DNA of 64,000 nucleotides from NCBI GenBank assembly GCA_008638375.1, contig CM018047.1:51964679-52028678 (forward strand), in the 5' to 3' direction. Each line of letters starts with the position of its first letter. Position 1 is the stretch's first letter. Positions 11,280-21,789 of this stretch are shown here, one piece after another. A program made the position numbers and the translations under genes. This DNA comes from Nyssa sinensis. Taxonomy: Eukaryota; Streptophyta; Magnoliopsida; Cornales; Nyssaceae. The notes beneath the pieces are model-generated. The model was not told the DNA's origin. It ran no database searches and saw only the letters and a list, made by a program, of their open reading frames with translations.

Positions 11280-13896
11280 TATGTTCAGACTTGTAGAGAG
11301 AGAAAGTTAGAGTGAGAAAGAGAAGCTAGAGAGAGAGTAGACAGAGACAGAGACAGAGAAAGTGAAGCTAAAAAGAAGAAGAGGAAGAGAAGGGAAACAA
11401 AAGGAAAACTCCATGCATGCAAGCTGCTGGAGAATTCAGTGATCCGAAGCTTGATAGAGAGAGGAGACTCACCAAGCAAAGGGAGGTAAATCCTTACTTC
11501 CATATTATCTCTCTCTAAAAAAAAATTTGTGGCGTATTCTCTGTTTTGGTATATATAAACTACATATATGTGTTAGTTAATTAGAATGGAAGAGATTAGA
11601 GGTAAATGGGGTAACGGAGAGGAGAAAAACACTAGGAAGCCATGAAAACTGATGTTCTGAAAATTGGGTTTTTTTTTGTCAACCTCGTGTAAACTCAAAA
11701 ACTCTTACATGGTTAAAGAGCCCATAAAATATAGGAAATTATGCAAGTTGAATTAGGAGGAATGGTCAAGAAATGACCATTTTATGGTCATTTTACAGTG
11801 GATGTTGCATGGCCGAAATTTCATATATGGCTGTCGAAAATGGTGTTAAAAGTAGCTTAAACTAGTCCCAAGTGATGTATTCAAGTACCTACAGTCGAAT
11901 CGGTATAAAAAAAGAATCGGAACCTTAAGAAAACAATGACTTAAAACCTAAGGTTTACGGCGCAAGGTATCAATACAGGTGAGGAAGATGGAGTTGACTA
12001 GGTTGAGTTGGCCGAGTCATGCCGAGTTGGTCGGGTCGACTCGGCTGATGAGTGGATGAAAAGTGTTTCAATAAAACGGCGTCATTTTGATTTTATTTGG
12101 GATGAAACAACGTCGTTTCAAGTTATTGTTGGGGTGTTTCATTAATTGACATGGCAGACCGGCTTGAGCCGGTTGGTTCCTGATGATTTGGGTCCGGTTC
12201 ACTTAAAAATGGGGTTGATCGATTGGTTTTTAGAATAAATTTTTATAGATTTTCAAAAGTGACCGTTGAACTGGTGGGTTCAAGTTAAAACCTAAAACCA
12301 GTAGTTTCTGAAATTTCGTTTTAATGCCCAATGGTTTGGTAAATTATCAAATAGCCCAGAAATTTAAATAATAAAACCCTAACTTTGTTAAATTATAGTT
12401 TGACCCCAACACTTCCTAATAATTCTGTTATGGCCTAGATTTTAAAAAAGTAATTTAAATAAGTCCCTAAAAAATAATAAAATAATTTATTTAATTATTT
12501 TATTAATTTGAGTAAAATGACTATTTTACTCTTGGACCCTAAATGGGTCATGAAATTCAAATAAAATAAGTAAATAGTGTATTTTCACTATTTCGAGCAT
12601 TTTAGACTTAATGGTAGAGCCTGATTTGTGAAATTAAGTTCCAAAAAATATAGACACGTAAATAATAAATGACTGTATTGCCCCTAATGATACCCAGGGT
12701 TAATTGAATATAAAAGATAGTCTATTTTAATTATGTCGGACACTCTGGACTCAACGGTGAGGTTCCTATTAACAAACGAAATAACAAAAAATATGACGCG
12801 TGAAAATAAAAAATTATCAAAATGCCCCTGGTACAGTACGAAGCCCAAATAAAGTTCAAATTGAACGAAATTGATACTGATAGAAGCCCAAATAATTATG
12901 AACTCACAAATGTGACTCAATAATGATTCGGGGTCGCAATATCGTAAAATATGAAATGACCAAACTACTATGAAGCATAGAAAATACAAAGTAAAGGCCG
13001 AATGAATTTGGAAAGAAGGCCAATTTAATGTAAAGCATAATTATGGGGCTAAATAAGACTCCGAAACAGTTAGAGTATAAAATGAGAAATGATCGATGCA
13101 TCCTGATGATCAAAAGCAGATACCAAACAGAGTCCAAAAGACTTTAAAATTTATATATAAGATATATGAAATATTCTGAAGACTACGATAGGGTCCGAGG
13201 CAAGAATGAAAAACTTACTATTTTGCCCTAAGATCAAATAAGTGCTTAATTGATAATGACTGGAGTCAAAATGACTTAAAATATTATTTTGACAACTACT
13301 AAGCCTACTTAAGGAATTTAATAACATAAGTTAAAACCCAATGAGTGGGTAGTAGGCCAATGAACCTAATTAGAGGATCTAATAGACTCCTAAGATGATG
13401 AATAAGACATGAATGAACGAATTCTGATTTATCTGTGATTAATGATAATTATTTAGGCTATGTAAGGATATACTTGAAGTATTTGAAAATTATCAGAGTA
13501 TTTGTAAATGGAGAATGCAATACTAAGAAACTGAGGTAAGTAACTCTTATGCTTTATTATGGGTTATTTCCCAGCTAGTCACATTTATCTTCTTATGCTG
13601 CCAAATTTGTACTCTATCACTACCTATTGAACTTGATTTCTCCATCTTGAAGCCAATCGATTTGTGATAAATTATTCATGTCTATACTTCGAATTTGACT
13701 TACTTGCCTATATCTTTTGTGATATTGATATGTTGATATTTGAGCATATTTATACCATTATGATCTGATGATATATCTTTTTGATAGATATTTTGTTGAT
13801 CCACACACTTATGTCTCGTTGATTGAGATTTTGGCTATTTTACATGATTGTACATCTTGTGTGAAAATTTATTGATCATGATATTCGGTATGTACC
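11280..13896 (+). repeat. left part of an old long-LTR sequence (outer layer of the nest)
   Basis: Similar along its length to 25740-28350 of the inner solo LTR, for example around 12640-12770 versus 27120-27260 with the shared run TACCCAGGGT. It is interrupted at 13896 by the inner LTR and resumes at 29575 with the same GTACC. I could not find its 5' end; similarity fades left of about 11280. It has no protein-coding content. Confidence 0.8.
13892..13896 (+). other. target-site duplication GTACC (left copy)
   Basis: GTACC directly precedes TGTAATACCCCG at 13897 and recurs at 29575-29579 directly after GTCGTGACA. Removing the insert restores TATGTACCCGGGG, which matches the undisturbed paralogous site TATGTACTCGGGG near 28348. 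Confidence 0.9.
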
Positions 13897-14273
13897 TGTA
13901 ATACCCCGATCCGAAGGGGCACGTATATCGAGGTAACTAGGTCGAACAATAGTTTATCAATTATACTCAGAACCATTAAACTCTATATTTTATGAAATAC
14001 CAATTGCACTGCACTATCTTAAATAGAGATCTGGACCAGGTATGACCAGTGTCGAGTCAGGACAAGTGACCCAGGACTCAATCTCGTAATGCGTGCACAC
14101 ATGCAGCCCCATGCATGCATGCATACGTAAACACATGTCATAGGTAGTGAGGTGCACATGAGGGATGGTATACATGTATGGGTACATGTGTGTAATTAAT
14201 ATAGTGTATATACATATATGTGTGTACACATATATATGGATATAACTATACATATATATATATATACATACGA

Positions 14274-14308
<35 letters not shown>

Positions 14309-14313
<5 letters not shown>

Positions 14314-14993
14314 CTGCACTTTTTGGCCCACGTGAGATCCAAGCTCGGCTCCCTGCGAAACACTCAAAACAGAAGATCAGAGGACCACCGGGTTGGCTCC
14401 GACGGTAGCCGCTCCGATGCTTAAGTCAATAAACTAAACTGAAAGACTTGTAATGAAAGCCAAAACAATGAGCATGACTATAAAGCGTACCTTAAGGATT
14501 GAATTTATAGGTGGTTGTTCTCCCAAGTTGATTAGGATTTGGAACCATGAATATAGGGATTAGATCTTCGGAGATATAAGTTACCTTGTTGAATATGGAA
14601 ACTCAATGTGGCAGTTCCCTTATTGGAAACAACTTCCTTATTCCTTGCTCGGAGCTTGTTGAGGCGGTGATAAGATCTGATTATTGTCTTACTGTACTAC
14701 AAGTTCGCATCTGTATATATTTAGCTTCGTAGGAGAGCTACCTTGCTTTGATACTGTGAGCTCGGTTCATTTGGGCTACGCTTTTGATTGACCAAGGGTG
14801 AGGTATACGACCGAGTATGAACTGAATGACCGAGCATAAGTCTACTGACCGAGCACAGGTTATATGGCCGAACATAAACTAGGCGACTGAGCACAAGTTA
14901 TATGGCCGAGCGTGAAATGTATGATTGGTCGCGAGCCGATCTCGCAGTCACATGTGTCATGCAGTGGTTGGTGTGTCACATAGTGGTATATCA
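14309..14993 (-). repeat. full-length inverted LTR at the left end of element 2
   Basis: The 685 bp are the reverse complement of the 3' LTR (24754-25437) with few differences. It begins TGATGCTGCAC and ends GGTATATCA. It shares some variants with the truncated 5' LTR (for example GATCTAATCCC) and others with the 3' LTR (for example TTTCGCAGG), so it is not a recent exact copy of either. Its U3 terminus is joined through GTTT to the truncated forward LTR at 14998. Confidence 0.93.
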
Positions 14994-14997
14994 GTTT

Positions 14998-15543
14998 GCT
15001 CGGTCAGTAGACTTATGCTCGGTCATTCAGTTCATACTCGGTCGTATACCTCACCCTTGGTCAATCAAAGGCGTAGCCCAAATGAACCGAGCTCACAGTA
15101 TCAAAGCAAGGTAGCTCTCCTACGAAGCTAAATATATACAGATGCGAACTTGTAGTACAGTAAGACAATAATCAGATCTTATCACCGCCTCAACAAGTTC
15201 CGAGCAAGGAATAAGGAAGTTGTTTCCAATAAGAGAACTGCCACATTGAGTTTCCATATTCAACAAGGTAACTTATATCTCCGAAGATCTAATCCCTATA
15301 TTCATGGTTCCAAATCCTAATCAACTTGGGAGAACAACCACCTATAAATTCAACCCTTAAGGTACGCTTTATGGTCATGCTCATTGTTTTGGCTTTCATT
15401 ACAAGTCTTTCAGTTCAGTTTATTGACTTAAGCATCGGAGCGGCTACCACCGGAGCCAACCCGGTGGTCCTCTGATTTTCTGTTTTGAGTGTTTCACAGG
15501 GAGCCGAGCTTGGATCTCACGTGGGCCAAAAAGTGCAGCATCA
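14998..15543 (+). repeat. 5' LTR of element 2, lacking its first 139 bp
   Basis: Matches 24893-25437 of the 3' LTR and ends AGTGCAGCATCA directly before the PBS. The missing 139 bp include the U3 end and half of the CTCGGTC-type motif series. A TATAAA at 15343-15348 is the likely core promoter and is retained. Confidence 0.92.
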
Positions 15544-15546
15544 GTT

Positions 15547-15566
15547 TGGCGCCGTCTGTGGGAACG
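15547..15566 (+). other. primer binding site, element 2
   Basis: TGGCGCCGTCTGTGGGAACG starts three bases after the LTR end. The first half agrees with the TGGCGCC-type PBS usual in Tat and Athila elements. I cannot name the priming tRNA with certainty. Element 3 has the same site with one G-to-A change (47628), and the relic at 31743 has a variant. Confidence 0.85.
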
Positions 15567-15622
15567 ACAATCACCAAGTGCTCTACTTAATCTAAGCTCA
15601 TCTTCCGTTTACCAAAAGGATC

Positions 15623-17926
15623 ATGGCTCCCAACTTGCGACCCAGGAAGAACACGCAAAACCCTCATCCTCAACCAACTGCCGGACGAGGAAGAGGGCGA
15701 GTAAATAATCCTGTACAACAAGAACTGATCGAAACTAGGCGGCAGAACCAGTTGCTACGGGAACAGCTCTTGACTATGTCCAGGACCCTGGCAATGTTCA
15801 CCCAGAATCATGAAACCAATCCTCAAAATCCACCCGTTGCCACAAACACTCAACAGGAGCAGCCTCCTGCGATTGCCGGTATTCATGTAGACCCCCAGCC
15901 GTCGATGGCAGCCGACCGAGGAGTTCCCGTCTTCGTCCCGGAGGTCCATTACCGAAGTACTACCCGACTCCTCATCCCTGGGACCTCGGAAGTAAACCAC
16001 GTTCCACAAGGGCCACCTTCTCGAGTGGTTCCTATACCACCGGTGCCAGAGAATCAGAACGACCCCCCAGTAATGGGCCAAGATCAGCCGACCCATGTAG
16101 GCCCTGAGGTCATGAGACCTGCCTCACAGCAGCCCGTCCCGCCAAGGGGGTCAATGAGAGCCGAAGAAGTTGCTGAATCAATAGACCGTACTGCCGTCAT
16201 AAGATGTGCCCAGTATCCCGAACAGGACGAGCTGGCCAGACTACTCGGGAGGTCGGCCACCCCGTTTACCAATGCTATCATGGCTGAGGAAAGACCCAAG
16301 AAGTTTATCGTCCCTAAGTTCACCCCTTATGATGGGACTGGGGACCCGGGGGACCACCTCTCTCACTACCAGCATACCATGGCCTTGCACGGTACTTCTG
16401 ATGCCTTTCTATGCCGAAAGTTCGTCACCAGCCTCAATGGTACCGCCCTGAAGTGGTTCCACCACCTCCCGCCGAACTCAGTATCTAGCTTTTATGAGCT
16501 CGGCAGAAGGTTCTTGGACAGATTCATGACTAGCAGGAGGCTAAGAAAGGGTCCGGAATTCCTTCTGAACATAAAGCAAACAAGGGAAGAATCACTCAGG
16601 GGGTACATAGCACGTTTCAACGCCGAGCTCACCGAGGTGACAGACTGCAGCCCTGGTTTTCTAGTGGCTGCTCTAGCCGCTGGACTTGCACAAGGAGGCT
16701 TTAGAGACTCCCTGACCAAAAATCCCCCTGCGGATATGGCGGCACTCATGGACCGTGCAAGGAAGTACATTAACCTGGAAGAGGCCAGGGATACCTCTAG
16801 AAAGGTCAAAGAGCAAGCTCAGAAAGACGACCAGAAGAAAGATAGTCAAAGGAAGGACGACCAAAAGAAGGACACCAGCTCGGCCAGGAAGAGAGTCAGG
16901 AGCCCGGAAAAAAGGAGGGCCCCCAGAACCTCCTACAATTCAGGGCTAAGGGAATTCGACCACTTTACTCCTCTAAACGTCTCTCCGTCCAACATATTGA
17001 AACAAGTAAGATCCCGAGAAAATTTGAGATGGCCAGAGCCTTTGAAAGGAGACCCCAGCTATCGAGATCAAACCAAATATTGTGATTTTCACAAGGACCG
17101 AGGGCACACAACCAATACCTGCAAAGCTCTCAAGCATGAGATCGAGCAACTAATAAGGAGAGGACGGCTGCAAGAGTTCGTCAAGCGGGACGGAGGACAG
17201 AACCCCCGTGACGAACGACCCCAGCAAAGAAAGGCCGACCAGAGGCAAGAACAGAAAGAGTGTAGGAACGAGCCCCCACGACAGAACAATCAGGTGATCT
17301 TCGTACTACACGCAGATTCTCCTGCAACAGGCACCTCTAACAGGTCAAGGAAACGATATGCTCAGGAGGCCAGGTCCGCTCCCAACGTCATGCAGGTCGC
17401 TAACTTGGAGAAAAGGTTAAAACCCGTACCAGAAATCCAATTTACGGATCATGACCTTATAGGAGTTCATTGTCCTCACAGCGACGCCCTGGTTATCTCC
17501 CTTAAGATCACCAACTTCGAGATCCGAAGAGTCCTCGTTGACACTGGGTGCTCAACCAATGTACTGTTCTACGACCCTTTCAAGCACATGAAACTCGACC
17601 CCAATGACATTAAGCCCACGGGCATAATCATGACGGGCTTCGACGGAAACACTAACACTCCACTAGGAAGGGTCGATCTGGCCACAACTGCGGGTGAAGG
17701 GGACGGACAGAAGACCACGGTAGCTGAGTACATGGTCATAAAAGCCAAATCTCCCTACAACGTCATAATTGGGAGGCCCTGGCTACATAAGATGGGAGCA
17801 GTCACCTCAACCCTTCACCAATGCTTGAAATACGTTCACAATCAGACAGTTTACTCCATCAGAGGATGCCAACCGACCTCCCGAGAATGCCATGCCCTCG
17901 CACTCAAAGCTAAGGCCCCCAAATAG
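15623..17926 (+). CDS. gag-protease polyprotein, element 2 (767 aa, intact)
   Basis: Forms the particle core and supplies the protease. The ATG at 15623 begins MAPNLRPRK, and the same MAPNL start occurs in element 3 and in the relic at 31811, which supports it. The N-terminus is Gln/Pro rich. The capsid-like Retrotrans_gag block spans about residues 220-310 (YDGTGDPGDHLSHY, GTALKWFHHLP). A charged Lys/Asp-rich linker follows near 395-430. The knuckle CX2HX4HX4C is near 486-499, with His in place of the second Cys. The protease active site near residue 639 reads DTGCS, where elements 1 and 3 have DTGSS. The frame closes at UAG 17924-17926, with pol continuing in the same frame. Confidence 0.95.
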   Translation: MAPNLRPRKNTQNPHPQPTAGRGRGRVNNPVQQELIETRRQNQLLREQLLTMSRTLAMFTQNHETNPQNPPVATNTQQEQPPAIAGIHVDPQPSMAADRGVPVFVPEVHYRSTTRLLIPGTSEVNHVPQGPPSRVVPIPPVPENQNDPPVMGQDQPTHVGPEVMRPASQQPVPPRGSMRAEEVAESIDRTAVIRCAQYPEQDELARLLGRSATPFTNAIMAEERPKKFIVPKFTPYDGTGDPGDHLSHYQHTMALHGTSDAFLCRKFVTSLNGTALKWFHHLPPNSVSSFYELGRRFLDRFMTSRRLRKGPEFLLNIKQTREESLRGYIARFNAELTEVTDCSPGFLVAALAAGLAQGGFRDSLTKNPPADMAALMDRARKYINLEEARDTSRKVKEQAQKDDQKKDSQRKDDQKKDTSSARKRVRSPEKRRAPRTSYNSGLREFDHFTPLNVSPSNILKQVRSRENLRWPEPLKGDPSYRDQTKYCDFHKDRGHTTNTCKALKHEIEQLIRRGRLQEFVKRDGGQNPRDERPQQRKADQRQEQKECRNEPPRQNNQVIFVLHADSPATGTSNRSRKRYAQEARSAPNVMQVANLEKRLKPVPEIQFTDHDLIGVHCPHSDALVISLKITNFEIRRVLVDTGCSTNVLFYDPFKHMKLDPNDIKPTGIIMTGFDGNTNTPLGRVDLATTAGEGDGQKTTVAEYMVIKAKSPYNVIIGRPWLHKMGAVTSTLHQCLKYVHNQTVYSIRGCQPTSRECHALALKAKAPK

Positions 17927-17932
17927 CAATTA
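17921..17932 (+). promoter_or_regulatory. putative stop-codon readthrough site between gag-protease and pol
   Basis: AAA TAG CAA TTA. The six bases after UAG fit the CARYYA context known from tobamovirus-type leaky stops. The frame downstream stays open in the same register from 17927 to the frameshift near 18713, with no other way visible to start pol. Element 1 has the identical site at 1093-1104. Element 3 has TAG AAA TTA. Confidence 0.7.
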
Positions 17933-20900
17933 CTGCATGCCCGTGAGTGCAAGGATGCAATCTACCCTTGCTATCACGAGGCAGAAGACTGTCCCTCCAA
18001 GATTAACGAACCATTAAGCCCCAGGGGAAGGGATAGCAGAGCCAAGCCTACAGGGGAGCCTATTAAAGTCCTGATCAGCTCAGAGGATCAAGGACGTTAC
18101 CTGCAGATAGGTCCCGACCTGACACATGCCGAACAGGATGAGCTGGTCAAGTTTTTGAAGAAAAACCTCTCCGTATTCGCCTGGGAGACAAGGGACATGG
18201 AAGGGATAGATCCCGACCTGATTACACACAGACTAATGGTGGATCCGGATCATCCACTAGTGAGACAAAAGAGAAGGCCACTCGCTCCAGAGCGGCATCA
18301 GGTCATCAACGACGAAGTTCAAAGGTTGCTCGACGCCAACATGATACGAGAGGTAAATTATCCTGATTGGTTGGCCAACACTGTTCTGGTCAAGAAGAAG
18401 AACGGTAAATGGAGAGTCTGTGTTGACTACACAGATCTCAACAAAGCATGCCCGAAGGATAGCTTCCCTCTTCCACGAATAGATCAGTTAGTCGATGCAA
18501 TTGCAGGGCACGAGCTCATGAGCTTCATGGATGCCTATTCTGGGTACAATCAAATACAGATGCATCCTCCCGACCAAGAGAAGACTTCGTTCATCACCGA
18601 ACGAGGTCTCTATTGTTATAGAGTGATGCCGTTTGGACTGAAGAATGCTGGAGCTACCTACCAACGTCTTGTTAATAAGATGTTTAGCTCCATGATCGGC
18701 AGCACTATGGAATTTACATCGATGATATGCTGGTCAAGAGCCTAAGGAAGAGCAGTCATCTCCAGCACCTAGCGCAAACCTTTGATATTCTCAGACAATA
18801 TAAGATGAAGCTCAATCCCTCAAAGTGCACCTTTGGTGTAACAAAAGGGAAATTCCTTGGGTACATAGTCTCTCAAAGAGGTATAGAAGCAGACCCGACT
18901 CAGATCGGGGCTCTGATCGGACTGAAATCCCCAAAAACCCAGAAAGACATTCAAGCTCTGAACGACAGGATAGCAGCTCTTAGCAGATGTATTTCAAAAT
19001 CCACGGATCGGTGTTTACCATTCTTCAAAGCTCTAAAAGGTAACAAATCTTTGCAATGGACTGACGAGTGTGAAAAATCCTTTCAGGAACTCAAAAGGTA
19101 CTTGGCTTCGCCCGAGCTCTTATCAAAACCAATCCAAGGAGAAAGGCTGCTTCTCTATCTTGCAGTCTCTGAGAACACTGTCAGTTCGGTACTGGTCAGG
19201 CAAGACAGGAGCGTGCAGAGGCCCATCTTCTATGTCAGCAAGGCATTACTGGACACAGAAAAAAGGTACCCCGAGGTCGAAAAACTAGCCCTTGCACTCA
19301 TAGTATCTGCACGGAAGCTGAAACCTTACTTCCAAGCACATCCCATAGAAATTCCGACTACTTACCCACTGAAAACAATCCTGAGAAAACCAGAAGTTTC
19401 AGGACGGTTGGTCAAATGGTCGGTGGAACTAGGAGAGTTCGATCTATCCTACGTTCCACAAGTCTCAATTAAAGGGCAAGCCTTGGCAGACTTCGTCGCA
19501 GAATTCACTGCCGCACTATTAAGCAAAACACAACTCTTCGACGATATGGGGACTTGGAAGTTGTATACTGATAGATCATCTACAGACCGAGGTGCGGGAG
19601 CCAGACTAGTATTACACTCTCCTGATGGACTTACGACCGAAAGGGCAATCAGCTTGGGGTTCAAAGCCTCCAACAACGAAGCAGAATATGAGGCCCTTAT
19701 CTTAGGGATGAAGCTAGCTCAGGAGTGCGAGGTACAGAACCTCGAGGTATTTTCTGACTCCCAACTGGTGGTTAGCCAAGTCCAAGGAGAATACGCCATC
19801 AAGGATGAAAGAATGCTCCGATATTCGGAGCTAGTTAACTTGCTGAAACATTCCTTCCGAACATTTTCAATCCAAAAAATAGAAAGAGGCCAAAATAGCA
19901 GAGCCGATGCCTTAGCAAACATGGCATCTCATATGAAAACAGGGGTGGAATCAACTATAAAATTCTCTCACCAGCCGAGGCCTAGCACCGAGAAAATCCA
20001 GGTCGCCCAAGTCACAGAACAGCCTCAGAACTGGATGACTCCTATACTCCAGTACCTGGAAGAAGGACTCCTCCCAGAAGACAGAAATAAGGCAAAAAGA
20101 ATCCGCATCAGAGCAGCTCGGTATCTTGTCTTTAACGGAAAGCTCTACCAAAGATCTTACACTCAGCCATTGTTAAAATGCCTAGCACCTGAAGAATCTC
20201 AGTACGTCTTGGCAGAAATCCACGAAGGAATTTGTGGAAATCATAACGGGGGGAGAACCATAGCCCACCGAGCCCTAACTCAAGGCTATTACTGGCCTGG
20301 AATGCTGAAGGAAGCAAAGGAATACACTCGAAAGTGTGACAAGTGCCAGAGGTTCGCCCCCTATCAGCATCAGCCACAACATGAGCTCATCCCCGTCACT
20401 AGCCCATGGCCCTTTGCACAGTGGGGAATGGACATCATAGGACCATTGCCTAAATCCAAACCGAACAGGAGATACCTATTGGTGGCCATTGACTACTTCT
20501 CCAAATGGGCCGAAGCAGAACCATTGACTCGCATCACCGAAAAAGAGGTCCAGAACTTTACTTGGAGAAGTATAGTCTGCAGGTTCGGCATACCTCATGT
20601 GATCGTCTCAGATAATGGCACACAGTTCACTGGGAAAATATTCAAGAAATTCTGCCAAAACCTAAACATTAAACAACACTTTTCCTCCCCTGGTCATCCT
20701 CAGGCAAATGGGCAGGCCGAGGTCACCAACCGAACTATCCTGGACACTCTCAAGAAAAGATTAGAGGAAGCTAAAGGGAGATGGGTCGAGGAACTCCCTG
20801 GGGCACTCTGGGCTTACCGGACAACCAGGAGAACTCCGACATCAGAAACTCCCTTCTCCCTCGCCTACGGAACTGAGGCAGTAATCCCTGTTGAGATCGG

Positions 20901-21267
20901 CATGCCGACCCTAAGGACTGAGGCTTTCAACGAAGAGACCAATGACCGACAACTAGCAGAAAATTTGGATTTGCTCGAGGAAAGGAGAGAGCAGGCCGTA
21001 ATCAGAATGGAAGCATATTAGCGTAGGATGGTTAACCGCTCAAAAATTAGCCTCAAACCTGCCAGTTTCCAAGTTGGGGACCTCGTCCTAAGAAGGGTTT
21101 TCCAGAACACCAAGGACCCCACCATGGGGAAGTTATCACCGAGCTGGGAAGGCCCCTACAGAATTACCAAGACAGTTAGACCGACCACTTATTGGTTGGA
21201 AAGCATGGATGGGAAACCTGTTCCCAGGCCTTGGAACATGGAACATTTACGAAAATATTATCAATAA
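17927..21267 (+). pseudogene. pol of element 2: RT, two RNase H domains, integrase; one frameshift and one nonsense codon
   Basis: Encodes cDNA synthesis and integration. It begins in frame after the leaky UAG. RT covers about 18240-18850, with FMDAYSGYNQI near 18523 and MPFGLKNAGATYQR near 18628. A single base is missing near 18713, just before the YIDD catalytic codons (18717-18728), so those codons are read in another frame and the enzyme is split. The first RNase H lies at about 19030-19500. The plant-type second RNase H starts near 19560 (YTDRSS, Gly of the usual DGSS replaced by Arg). Integrase has its HHCC part near 20221-20350 and DDE core near 20395-20790. TAG at 21019 replaces a Gln codon. 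The final frame ends at 21267 without a chromodomain. Confidence 0.93.
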
Positions 21268-21302
21268 AGTATTTTCCTTTTATTTCAGCATATTCCGTGA
21301 AG

Positions 21303-21780
21303 CATCTCAAATGTACATACCTCTAAGGTCTGGTCTATCTCAAATGCACAGACTCAGGTTTGGTCCATCTCAAATGTACAGACCTTTAAGGTCTGGTCCA
21401 TCTCAAATGTACAGACCTCTAAGGTCTGGTCCATCTCAAATGCACAGACTCAGGTCTGGTCCATCTCAAATGTACAGACCTTTAAGGTCTGGTCCATCTC
21501 AAATGTACAGACCTCTAAGGTCCGGTCTATCTCAAATGCACAGACTCAGGTCTGGTCCATCTCAAATGTACAGACCTTTAAGGTCTGGTCCATCTCAAAT
21601 GTACAGACCTTTAAGGTCTGGTCCATCTCAAATGCACGGACTCAGGTCTGGTCCATCTCAAATGTACAAACTTCAGTTCTGGTCCATTTCAAATGTACAG
21701 ACCCTTAAGGTCTGGTTTATTTCGAGTGCACAGATTCAGGTCTGGTCCATCTCAATGTACAGACGACAAGTCTGGTCCAT
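21303..21780. repeat. tandem hairpin array after pol, element 2
   Basis: About 14 units of 33 or 30 bp. The 33-bp unit contains the perfect palindrome CAGACCTTTAAGGTCTG, and the 30-bp unit a shorter version around CAGACTCAGGTCTG. Units are ordered as repeated triplets (33, 33, 30), a higher-order pattern of 96 bp. It lies between the pol stop and the 3' end of the antisense gene, where two transcripts would converge. Confidence 0.92.
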
Positions 21781-21789
21781 TTTGGTGGA

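Noticed and set aside
14014..14424. Tyr/Ile-rich ORFs on both strands
   Set aside because: Translations of a TA microsatellite. The same applies near 25435-25620, 35394-35678, 40265-40576 and 59108-59368.
16084..17289. Minus-strand ORFs opposite gag in element 2
   Set aside because: Gag itself is continuous and conserved in three copies. The reverse frames are not conserved.
18155..18745. Pol read as a separate gene starting with its own codon near 18155
   Set aside because: The frame is open upstream to the UAG at 17924, and there is no ATG at a conserved place. Continuation by readthrough fits all three copies better.
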